From Ptychodera flava (Eukaryota > Hemichordata > Enteropneusta > Ptychoderidae): a DNA stretch of 64,000 bases. Numbering within the stretch: the first letter of the stretch is position 1; each line of letters starts with the position of its first letter. The stretch lies in the NCBI RefSeq assembly GCF_041260155.1, contig NC_091933.1, positions 28,583,433 to 28,647,432 of the forward strand. Direction: 5' to 3'. The position numbers were made by a program, and so were the translations under genes. The notes below the pieces were generated by a model that was not told the DNA's origin, did not search any database, and saw only the letters and a program-made list of their open reading frames with translations. This document shows positions 25,501 through 37,500 of this stretch, piece by piece.

Positions 25501-28500
25501 GTTATCAAATAACAGAAACGGGAAAAGAAGGTGCTATCCCTCCTTCATTCTGTGTATCAGTCATACTTAATGCACTTTGTGAAACTAATCTCCTTGTAAG
25601 AAAGAAGTTCAGCCTGTCCAGATCAAATCAGGGATATGTCTTTCATGCATTTAGGACAGAACAATATAATCCCCTGCTAGGATCCACGTTTGAAGCAAAG
25701 ATCAGTGACGGACAATGATCCGTATCATACAAATTTAACAAATGCACTGGTAGCCAAATACATAATCGTAGCTCCAAGAGATTTACAAACAGAAGTGGGC
25801 TCTGTAGTCGTGACACTTCATAAGTTTGCGACAGTTTTTTCATTTTATTCTGTGTATTACATAGAGTTTATCGTCCTGCAGTGACATTTTCTTCTGTAAT
25901 TCACGGGATGGCAAAGTGTCCTAGTAACACCCACCTGGAGTCCAATTGCCACTGAAAAATGTTCCAGAACATACAATATTTTTTTACGTCACGAAATTAA
26001 GTGAAGAAAAATGTGAAAAGTTCAATATATTTCCTTATATTTAAATAACAGCAGTGACTGACAAACAATATATACATGACTTCTATCATACTACATGTAC
26101 AGTACCAGTACGGCATGATTAACCTCTGTTGTTTGAAGAGCTAGAGAGCAGGATATTAGAGCCTTGAGTGCTCTAGTCTTGCATCTCAAATGCCATCTTT
26201 CAGCCTTCGTCCATACTCCAGGACGAAGCTTGAGGCTGAAAGACGACGTCAAGATGCTTGACTAGGAGTGCTCCTGATATGTTGAAATAAATCTTGCTAT
26301 ATGATAAACCATTGAGCAAACCAAATCATAAAATCTGTAAGGCCCTGTTTTCAATCTCAGGGGATTGTTTTCATATATCACAAAGTATCAAGGTAAACAA
26401 CTATACATGTGTAGATGATACGTGCTGGATGTCCATTCACTGCAGTGCATGATCTCATGCCTTGAAATCAGATTCATATTAATATAACGATTTTTCAGGG
26501 ATTTCTAACTTTTTCAACCAATGCGGCATTGTATAATTTTCAAAGCTCTCAGAATGATTTGTGACTGGAAAAGTTTGCTGTCGACATAGTTACTCTTCAT
26601 TTATTTTTTCAGCAAACAGTGAAAAAACGATAACCCAAAATATATGGGCCTGTCTGTAGGAAAACAGTAAAACGTGCAGAGGTTGGTGTACATGTACATG
26701 TACCTTGTTCATGACCCAGTTTCCTCATACGCTGTACATACTATCTTTACTCTATTTGACAATTTTATAAACATTGACTGTATTTCTGGGAAGCAAACAT
26801 TGACTGATACATGCTTTGATGCACGTACCGTGTTGGGGTTGTTTACTTATGGTGTCCAATCCATGCCAAAATTACTACTTTGATTTTACAACTTGACATG
26901 CAACTCCGTTTTCTATTTCACTACTCAACATGCTATTCCACTACTCCGTATCCTATTCCACAACTGTGTATGCTATTCCATTTTCTATTTCACAATTCAA
27001 CATGCTCTGTCGAATTTCATTTCACAACACAACATGCCATTGCAAATCCTATTTCACTACTCAACATGCTATTCCACTACTCCGTATCCTATTCCACAAC
27101 TGCGTATGCTATTCCATTTTCTATTTCACAATTCAACATGCTCTTTCGAATTTCATTTCACAACACAACATGCCATTGCAAATCCTATTTCACTACTCAA
27201 CATGCTATTCCACTACTCCGTATCCTATTCCACAACTGCGTATGCTATTCCATTTTCTATTTCACAATTCAACATGCTCTTTCGAATTTCATTTCACAAC
27301 ACAACATGCCATTGCAAATCCTATTTCACTACTCAACATGCTATTCCACTACTCCGTATCCTATTCCACAACTGCGTATGCTATTCCATTTTCTATTTCA
27401 CAATTCAACATGCTCTTTCGAATTTCATTTCACAACACAACATGCCATTGCAAATCCTATTTCACAACTCAACATGCTCTTTCGAATTTCATTTGACAAC
27501 ACATCATGCCATTGCAAATCCTATTTCACAATCCCATTCTAAACCTAGCTCTGCGGAGCAGGGCATTGTTACTGACTATCGAACAAGATTCAAAATGGCG
27601 GACGCGAAATGGTCCCCTCGCACAGAGAGAGAAATGCGAACTTTGCACAAGTCTAAAAACGCAGCTTAACAAATTGTGTATGTAAACAAGATGAGCGTGC
27701 TCGAAAACTAGGAATGATCACGATTTTAAATTAAAAATTGGCTGTTTTTGGAAAGGAAACTGCGCGCTGCAATCAGCAGTTTTGTCTATGGTGCACCGTG
27801 CATGGGAGGCTTATCGTGAAAGACCGAGATTTACTATATGGCGTCTGATACGGATATGGTCCCATCGCAAAGATGAAAGTGGGCTTTGTGTAAGTTCAAA
27901 AGCACAGCTTAGCTCATCGTGCATCTAGACAAGTTGAGCGTGCTCAAAATAGGAGATCGATCACGATTTTGGGTGAAAAAAACCGATTGTTTTCGGTGGA
28001 GAAACTGCGCGTTGCAACCAGTGGTTGGTTTTGCCTATGCGGTCAGCAGGGCTGTGGTGGGAGGCCTTTAGCCGGCAAGGGGTGGACCATTGGGGAGTGG
28101 ACAAATTTTCGAAAAAAAAATTCCCCACAACATTTCAATAAACAAGTCATCGTTGATGACACAGTCCCCACTTGTTAATGGGTACTTTGATTACATGTCC
28201 TAAGAGGATAGAGTCCTCTTCATTAATTGAGACATGCCCAAGTTTTGGCTAAGGACACGAAAAAATTGTAACAAAATGGCTGCCATGCAGCCATATTGGA
28301 TCATATCAAGAAACAAATTGACAAACATATGTATGACATAGTTTAATGTCCTTGTACCAACTTTGAATAAATCGGTTAAGATATGCCTTAGAGTATTATG
28401 GCCCTCGACAGGAAAAAATCGTAATAAAATGGCCGCAAGGCAGCCATATTGGATCGTATCACATAACAAATTGACATGCATATGTATGACATTAGTCAAT

Positions 28501-31500
28501 CTCCTTGTACCAACTTTGAATAAAATCCGTTGAAACATGTCTGAGTTATTGCTCTGTACATGAAAATATCGTAATAAAATGGCTGCCTAGCGGCCATACT
28601 GGATCGTATCACATAACAAATTGACGTACATATGTAAGACATAGGTCAATGTCCTTGTACCAACTTTGAATAAAATCGGTTGAGATTTGCCTGAGTTATG
28701 CCTCTGCATATGAAAAATCGTAATAAAATGGCCACACAGCAGCCATATTGGATTGTATCACAAAACAAATTGACATGCATATCTATGACATTGGTCAATG
28801 TCCTTGTACCAACTTTGAATAAAATCAGTTAAAACATGTCTGAGTTATGGCACTGTATATGAAAAATCGTAATAAAATGGCCGCCTGGCGGCCATATTGG
28901 ATCGTATCACAAAACAAATCGACATGCATATCTATGACATTGGTCAATGTCCTTTTACCAACTTGGAATAAAATCGGTTGAAACATGTCTGAGTTATGGC
29001 TCTGTACATGAAAAAATCGTAATAAAATGGCCGCCTGGCGGCCATATTGGATCGTATCACAAAACAAAATGACGTGCATATCTATGACATTGGTCAATGT
29101 CCTTGTACCAACTTTGAATAAAATCGGTTGCAACATGTCTGAGATCTGGCTCTGTACATGAAAAAATCGTAATAAAATGGCCGCCTGGCGGCCATATTGG
29201 ATCGTATCACAAAACAAATGACGTGCATATCTATGACATTGGTCAATGTCCTTGTACCAAATTGGAATAAAATCGGTTGAAACATGTCTGAGTTATGGCT
29301 CTGTACATGAAAAAATCGTAATAAAATGGCCGCCTGGCGGCCATATTGGATCGTATCACAAAACAAAATGATGTGCATATCTATGACATTGGTCAATGTC
29401 ATTGTACCAACTTTGAATAAAATCGGTTGAAACATGTCTGAGTTATGGCTCTGTACATGAAAAATCGTAATAAAATGGCCGCCTGGCGACCATATTGGAT
29501 CGTATCACAAAACAAATCAACGTGCATCTGTATGACATATGAAGTAATCCTTGTACCAAGTTTGAATGAAATCGCTTCTTGCATCTCTGAGATATCTGCG
29601 TGAACGGACGGACGGACGCACGGACGGACGCAGCACGGACGCACACACGCACGCACGCACGCACGCACGGACGCACACACGCACGGACATGACCAAACCT
29701 ATAAGTCCCCCCGGACGGTGTCCGTGGGGACTAAAAAAATAAGCCAAAGAAACTTGAGAAAAATTGATGACGCACTTAGGTAAAAGGGAAAAAAATCCGT
29801 CAAAAGTTACTTTCTGAAACACATTTTATTTTAGTCTGCATCAGATATACTATGATTCTTTGGCCAAGAGGGGGGGGGGGGGAGGGGAGATCTGAAGGGT
29901 ATAATCGTGGCCAGTAAATGAAGTAACTTTTTATTTTATAACTTTTTGTTCTTTTTATCATATTTTTTCTTTCACTGAAGTTTGGCATCGTAAAGTAATT
30001 CGAGATATAAGATAATATAAAAATCATATCTGTGATATCGATTGTTAACAACTGTATTGTGGGTCTTTACACTATGATTAATTAACAAGAATTCAACAAT
30101 TTAGGCAGCTTGCATCGGTACATAAAATGGGAAATATTCACCAACCATATGACAAACAATCAGTTTCCCACCACAGCCCTGCTGACCGCCATAGGCAAAA
30201 CCAACCACTGGTTGCAACGCGCAGTTTCTCCACCGAAAACAATCGGTTTTTTTCACCCAAAATCGTGATCGATCTCCTATTTTGAGCACGCCTGTCTAGA
30301 TGCACGATGAGCTAAGCTGTGCTTTTGAACTTACACAAAGCCCACTTTCATCTCTCTATGCGATGGGACCATATCCGTATCAGACGCCATATAGTAAGGG
30401 GAGAACCATTTGATTTCTAGGGGGGATATGGAGGATTTTGAGGAAAAAAAATTGTCACCAGGTGAGAGAGAAGAAAAAAATTGATCCTGTCATGGCCTGA
30501 GAAAAAAAATTGTCATAACAGACAGAAGAGAAAAAAAAATTGTCACAATGCACCAGAAATAAGCAAAATTTGGAAACCTTATTCTCATGTATTCTTTGCC
30601 GGCGCGCCGCCATAGGCGGCGCAAATGTTTTACCACAAGCAATTCTTATGTTTCTTTTCCCAGCACTTATGATATAAGCATGCACTACATAGGTCTACTT
30701 TACACCTCAGTACACTCAATGTTTTCCTTCCCTTTTCTAACCCAAGAAATCATATTTCAGGATTTCTGTTGCAATATCTCAATGGCATTGGCACTATAAG
30801 GGGACTATTTGACTTCTGTAAATTGTGAAAATTTAAAACACAAGACAGGAGTCAATAAACTAAGTGTTAAAACAAAATATTATTTTCTCAATATAAATTT
30901 GTCAGAAAGATGTACCTTGACAATAAAAAATTGAGGAACAACAAATATAATGAAATACAATGTGTGAGCCTTGTTTTTCTGACCACAAACACCGGATCGC
31001 AAACATACCATATTCAGGTTTTCATTAGAAGCTGGCAGCTGGAGAAATGACAAAAGGAGATCACAGATTTTCTGTTCCTGTATATTCATTTGTCTTCAGT
31101 CTCTGGCAAACAGAACTGTTTTTCACAAATTGTATTGTCATTGTTTGGTTGTTGAATATTGTGACTCAAAAACTGATCATGCATAAAATGTAAAAAAATA
31201 TTGCAGTGTTCAATGTCATTTTCAAACAGTTTTACTGAGTGCAAAATAAACGAGTGCAAAATAAACTGAAACTCCTCTCAGATTGCACTATTAAACACAT
31301 CAATTTCTCAAAATTTCCAATACGAGAGGGGAAACCCCCTCTCGTGCTCTGCCCCTTGATTCTAACAGTTTCACTTAGTAAAAAAATTAGAAAACACCTC
31401 TCAGATTGCACCAGACTGCACCATTGCACACATCAACATCTAAAAATTTCCATGCAAGATAGGGGAAAGCCCCTGTGACACTTTCCCCGGGGCCCCTAAG

Positions 31501-34500
31501 CCTCTTTCATGTTCTCCCGTGTACGGTACTTTAAATTCTGCCCGGTCAGATATCCTAGTGAAAACCCTGTCATAATATCCATCCAAATTAAACAATATAC
31601 TATATGATTAGATACTGCGTGATCTTTTATATCTTTATTTTATTGTGACTTTGAATTTCATTTTGATGTGTTCACCTTTTTGAACCATCATGAGATAATT
31701 ATGATAGTCTAGCAGGGTACATCAGGATTTGAAAGGTCTTTAAAAAAAGACTTTACTGTGCTGTATTTTGTAAATTTTACAATTTCGTGTATTGGTATTT
31801 AACTTTTCTAAGTGGGGGGATCAGTCAAAATTTCAGAGTTAGAGAGGGAGGTTACTCAAATTCATCATGGTTGGCGAGGGGGGGTCACTCGAAATTTCGG
31901 AGTTTCAGGCCGTAAATAATGACAGCTCCCTTATATACAATGCATTACAAACTTGATGACCAATAAAAAAAAATTGCACTGCTTCTCCATTTGAAAAAAA
32001 AAATGATGCAGGTCTGACAGTAGAAAAAAGAAATTGCTGTCACTCTGACAGGAAAAAAAAATTGCTCCCATACCCACTTCCTCCATACCCCCCCCCCAGA
32101 AATCAAATGGTTCTCCCCTAAATCTCGGTCTTTCACGATAAGCCTCCCACGCACGGTGCACCATAGACAAAACTGCTGATTGCAGCGCGTGATCAATCCT
32201 AGTTTTTGAGCACGCTCATCTTGTTTAGATACACAATTTGTTAAGCTGCGTTTTTAGACTTGCGCAAAGTTCGCATTTCTCTCTCTGTGCGAGGGGACCA
32301 TTTCGCGTCCGCCATTTTGAATCTTGTTCGATAGCCAGTAGCAATGCCCTGCTCCGCAGAGCTAGGTTTAGAATGGGATTGTGAAATAGGATTTGGAATG
32401 GCATGATGTGTTGTCAAATGAAATTCGAAAGAGCATGTTGAGTTGTGAAATAGGATTTGGAATGCCATGATGTGTTGTCAAATGAAATTCGAAAGAGCAT
32501 GTTGAGTTGTGAAAGGATTTGGAATCAAATCAGGCAGTTGTGGAATAGGATACGGAGTAGTGGAATAGCATGTCGAGTAGTGAAATAGGATTTGCAATGG
32601 CATGTTGTGTTGTGAAATGAAATTCGAAAGAGCATGTTGAATTGTGAAATAGAAAATGGAATAGCATACGCAGTTGTGGAATAGGATACGGAGTAGTGGA
32701 ATAGCATGTTGAGTAGTGAAATAGGATTTGCAATGGCATGTTGTTTTTGTGAAATGAAATTCGAAGAGCATGTTGAATTGTGAAATAGAAATGGAATAGC
32801 CTACACAGTTGTGGAATAGGATACGGAGTAGTGGAATAGCATGTTGAGTAGTGAAATAGAAAACGGAGTTGCATGTCAAGTTGTAAAATCAAAGTAGTAA
32901 TTTTGGCATGGATTGGACACCATGGTTGTTTACTCACCGGATTTTTGAACATGCAAAATCCTTTTTCTGCCAAGATCATTCATATACCAGTAGTCTACAA
33001 AGAACCTTCAACCCCTTCAATGAACAAGTTTTACTAAAAAGGTTTTGCTGTTTAGCAAATTTTGACCTTTATGCGAAGAAATGTGGGTGGAAAAGCTAAA
33101 TTAGATTTCCCTTCTCAGGGCAAGTCACTAAAAATTGACATATGCATTAAGATGACTGTGACAGACACCACCACAACAACACACGGTTGTAACATTATCA
33201 GGTCAATTGTACAGTATGTGACATTTTTGTCTGTGAAGATAAAGTCTGGGAAAAAAATAACAGGTCTTCAAGTGCTCCTGTTCACCCCATTCCCTGTAAA
33301 CAGGTCTACACTCACCATTTATAACAATGGGTTTGGGCCAAACCATGATGGTGAAAGGGTTAAAATGTGCTATTTGGGAAATGTTACGCTTTACTGGTTT
33401 TAACTTGAATAACAACAGATGAACCTGACAGGAAAAGTGTTAAAGAGATTACAATGACATGGCGTTCTATGTCAGACAGGAAATGCTCTGTGAAGTTTTC
33501 CCTGACAAAAGGGGTGTAGCTGTTACATTTCAATGTTTCTTTTGTTTTTTCATTATACTAGCATATTAACACTGCCATTGCTGACGATTCATTTGTCATT
33601 CTTGTCATTCAGGATATGCAGTCTGACGAGTCACATAATGACTGACACACAGTTAAAACTAAATGACCAATGAGGCTCTACACCCAAAGCACAGTCCCGC
33701 TATCAGTGGATAGAGGGACTGTGCCAAAAGCAAGCATTACAACTGGAAATTTTATTGTTGGTATGGTTTAATTTTGTTTGTAAGCCTTTGTCCTTTGCCC
33801 ATGTACTCTCTTTACCTTATTCTATCTCTTCCTACATATTTTATTCTTTAATTGAAATGGCATGGTGTTTCTCTTATTCATGAGTGAGGACAGTTGTAGC
33901 AGGATTTCTCCAAGGGATCAATCAATCAATCAATCAACAAAATCAATCAATTGGCCGATCACTATCTTACCAGTTCATGATGGCATACAAGGTGGGGGTG
34001 AGGTGGTGGTTGGGTGGGTATGCAGTCTAACCTGATAAAACTAACTTTTTTCAGTAACAACAGGCCGCATCTCTGCATGTCTGTTGGCATGTCTGTGATA
34101 TTTTTTTTCTTTCGTAGAAATTGTGAACTGGCATACCAATTTAAATCTCCATTGTAATAAATCACTGTTCTCTTGCTTTAAATCTATAGGAAAAAGTACA
34201 TGTAGCATGCCATATGTTTGTTTTTGTACACTCTATGATTGTACTTACATGCAAGGCGCAAGTTCACCTTCTGTCTTTGTGATACAATGCCTCTAGCCAG
34301 GCTTTTCTAATCATTCCGAATCATGTAGTATTAGACTGTGTGCCTGAATGAAAAAGTAAACTTTTCACTGTGTTTGGGCACTATCTTTCCCAATATGAGA
34401 CAAAATCATGTTCTTATAATGTCAATTTAATGTGGTTGAACAGAATCTTGTGTCCTGCAGGTAGAAAGCTTTCTCAAAATATCTGAACGTAATCCCATAT

Positions 34501-37500
34501 GTATATGTGCATGCATGCGTCATCAATTCTGAGATTCCTGTATCAGTGGTACATTGTATGCAATAAATTTATGGAAGTCTGTACAAACAAGAGTATGGCC
34601 ATATTGAAACGGCCATGCATGTACATATATACAAGTTCAAAGATGGATGAATGTAGGATAAAATTTAGGGTAACCATAAAATGTGGCTGACTATTAGCAC
34701 CATAGGAAAATCTGAAAGTCCGGCAAAATTCTTCCAACACCTTCAGGCACACACAACCAGTGCAGGGAATTCTTGGGGAATGACAAGAAGACATTAGCAG
34801 GTAACTTTGGAAAGTTGCCTGCCCTGACATTGCATACTGTATGCCCAATACACCTTGACTCTGATCTAAGCGAACCAAAATCTGTTATAATATTCCACCT
34901 GTTAAATTGCTCCTAACGAGATAAAAATTTATCTGCCCTGCGCAGGTGGGTAGGTAGTTATTTGCTATTCTGACCTAGCATTACCACATTCCTAAATTTT
35001 GGAAAAACAGCTTGACACTGACACACAATGTCGTCCCTCTCAAACCCTCATCTAAAGCTGAAACAACACAGCGCTGGCTAAGTTAATGTACAATAAATGT
35101 CAGCCTGCAGTACCAAACACACAATACCATCCTTCCGCATGTATATTGAAACAAACCTGTGACCTCAACATTTAGCCAACCACAAAGACACTGAGACAGG
35201 TGCAGCCAACGAACAATGCACTTTTAAAAAGGTCCTTACTATGTTAAGATATATTGTGCATGACAAATAATGTGAACTGACTAATTTTAAGTCAAGAGGG
35301 TAATGAATTAGCTGTTCATAATTTGCCCTCCCACAGAAAATTTTTTGACTTGCCCTCCCACACTCAAACTTCATTTTTACCTACTCCCCACTTATTTTTG
35401 CCTGTTTCCCTTCCCCACTGTGAAGTTTTGAAGCTCCCTCGCCCTGTGGCGAAAAAAACTTGCCAATTTTCCCTGCCCTGGAAACAATTCCCCTCAAAAA
35501 GTTTTTCGCCAAGCCCTGTCCCCAGGAAAATCAACCTATATCCGCCCTGCCCTACAAAAAAACTAAAATTTGCTCCCCTACCACCTAAAAACATGTCCCC
35601 TGCCCTAGCAAAATTAAATTTTCCCCTGCCCTCAAAAATTGCTCCTGGAATAGCATTTTCGATGAATAGCTCCGTTGGCTGCACCTGCTGAGAGCAGCAT
35701 CAAACATGTTATTACATCAACTGACAATAGGTTATCACAGTGAAAAGAACCCGTCTGATTGTCAATCAATTTCATTGATAACAAGGCCTTGACATTATCA
35801 GCAATTCTATTCAATATTTAAAGCCTTAGGAACTTAAACAGTAACAACAATAACCTATTTTGTTGCGTACATACTCTGATAGCAAAACATGGCTGCATGG
35901 GTTCTGCACTGTGTTCTCCATCTAACAATGGATTTTGACAAGATAGGGGAACTACAACTTTACATCCAGAGATATTCAACATTAAAAAATCAACCCTCTT
36001 TCAGTATGATTTGTTCAAACTAGATAAGATTGCTGATTTTTATTTGCTATTATTTATAAATGCTGTGCGTTTAGGGCCTAGCAGGCACATTTTTTCCTAA
36101 TGATGAACTTTCACTGAGAAATGCTATCCATTTTATTCTGTTATCCAATGCATAAATGTGAAGAGGACCTAGCTGCTTCTTCTTTGTCTTATTCTTTCTC
36201 AAAATGAAAGATAGTATTGTCAATTTTTATCGAACATTATCTCACAGAACTTCACACCCTTGATAAGATCATTTAGATTGGAACTTAGAATTTAGATATT
36301 GGACTTTTACCTGTTTTCATCAAAAAGTGTATTGTGTTATTTTGCAATGTGTTTGCTACGATTTGGGAAGATAGGTAAATTTGGGAACCACCGTAGTATT
36401 CGCATTTCCCCATCCATATAGCATTGATCATGAAATAATGGTAAAATAAGGTAATTGCCAAACCCTCTCAGGCTCAATTTCATGTCTTTATCATCCACAT
36501 TTGTCCCCTATTGTTGTCCGAGGTGGCCCCTCCGACAGACAGGATTACACTGACTGCTGTATTGGCTGTTTGTGTTTAAATATGTTAAGGGCAGTACCCC
36601 AGTTGTTTTACTTGTACACTTCAGACATTGGTTGTCAATGATATACCATTAAAATAAAATTGAAGGGGCAACATATACGATATTGGTGCTTCAAAAATCA
36701 GTTACCTTTACCCAAACGGCAAAAATATCAATCACTGTACCGTGTTGGTGGACCTGGATTCAAGCAAATTGCAAGGTGACAGGAATTAGTGTCTTGTCCC
36801 TGAAATTATATCTATCCCCAACAATTGACCAAAGAATGTAAAAAAAAACAATTTTCATACAGATAGACTGACAGGTATGAAAATTGAGGTTGAGACAGCG
36901 GCCTTGACATGAAAGATGAAGTTACCCTACATTTTACAAACTACATTTGACTGGAAACTGACTTTTGTGTCTTCAATTTCAGACTTTATTTTTCGGGATA
37001 CATAGTTTGTGGGAGACACATGTAGCAAGACAATCTGTAAGGAGCCAATAAGTGACTCACAGGTGTGTATTGAGTACCGGTAATATGCCTGCAAGAGCTG
37101 AGAGTATTTAATTGATCAGAATCTGCCCTGCTCTGCTCACATAAGGGCAATTCTCATGCATACACACTTCTGAAAACGTAATCGTATTCCTAAAAATTTG
37201 ACATAACATTGTGTAAAACCACTCTTTTGATCAAGTCAGCCTGAAAAATATTGTTCATAGTTTCTTGATTTTTGCGTTGGTCCGCTAAGCGGAAATCATG
37301 CTCTGTTGATTTTTTGCCATATTCAGCAAGGCCATGACACTATGCGGTCACGGGCGGGCATCAGCTCAGCTCACTTTGTAGTATGACCCTGTGATTGCAA
37401 TAGAAAATGATTGCATTCGCAGGGCCGTACACGAGCCTAGCCTAGCCAGCTGCCTAGCGCCTGTAAATGCACCATAGTTTTGTTCTCGGCCAGCCGCCAG

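Larger units (their letters stand above)
26849..32923. mobile_element. ~6.1-kb foldback transposon with nested insertions
   Basis: The two ends are inverted copies: ATGGTGTCCAATCCATGCC at 26849 and its complement ending at 32923. They are flanked by GGTTGTTTACT at 26837-26847 and 32924-32934, with one extra T on the left. The left arm (26849 to about 28062) and right arm (about 30167 to 32923, minus a 1.7-kb insert) match closely over about 1.0-1.2 kb and contain a 136-bp tandem repeat. Long TIRs built of tandem repeats with a 9-11 bp target duplication describe foldback elements (Drosophila FB, sea-urchin TU, MULE/Galileo-related). No transposase frame is present. It lies in intron 1 of the carrier gene. 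Confidence 0.88.
30167..32923 (-). repeat. Right arm of the foldback element (interrupted)
   Basis: The inverted counterpart of 26849-28062, split by the insertion at 30398-32118. Its tandem array (about 32400-32870) is shorter and rearranged compared with the left arm and carries small deletions. Confidence 0.82.
32935..35196. other. Intron 1 sequence with small repeats only
   Basis: Contains the minus-strand copy of the 15929 repeat (33277-33364), a GCACAGTCCC hairpin (33691-33724) and a TCAA tetranucleotide run (about 33917-33950). No coding signal. Confidence 0.4.

Noticed and set aside
26880..27669. Long plus-strand reading frames (188-258 codons) repeating FHYSTCYSTTPYPIP-like units
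   Set aside because: They run through the 136-bp tandem array in all three frames; the protein is a translation of DNA repeats inside a transposon arm, with no initiation or splice support.
28200..29822. Minus-strand frames with repeated FCDTIQYGRQAAILLRF units
   Set aside because: Translation of the ~150-bp core repeats of the pearl-like element; frames restart in each unit and follow the DNA period.
32241..32979. Minus-strand reading frames of up to 149 codons
   Set aside because: Inverted copy of the same tandem array in the right arm of the foldback element.
33917..33950. (TCAA)n as the 3' tail of a minus-strand L2-type element
   Set aside because: No GGCGCTATA-like sequence precedes it on the minus strand; treated as a simple repeat.
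35323..35691. Overlapping frames of 106-122 codons, G/F-rich on the minus strand
   Set aside because: Low-complexity C-rich/G-rich tandem sequence inside a probable MITE; open on both strands because of composition.
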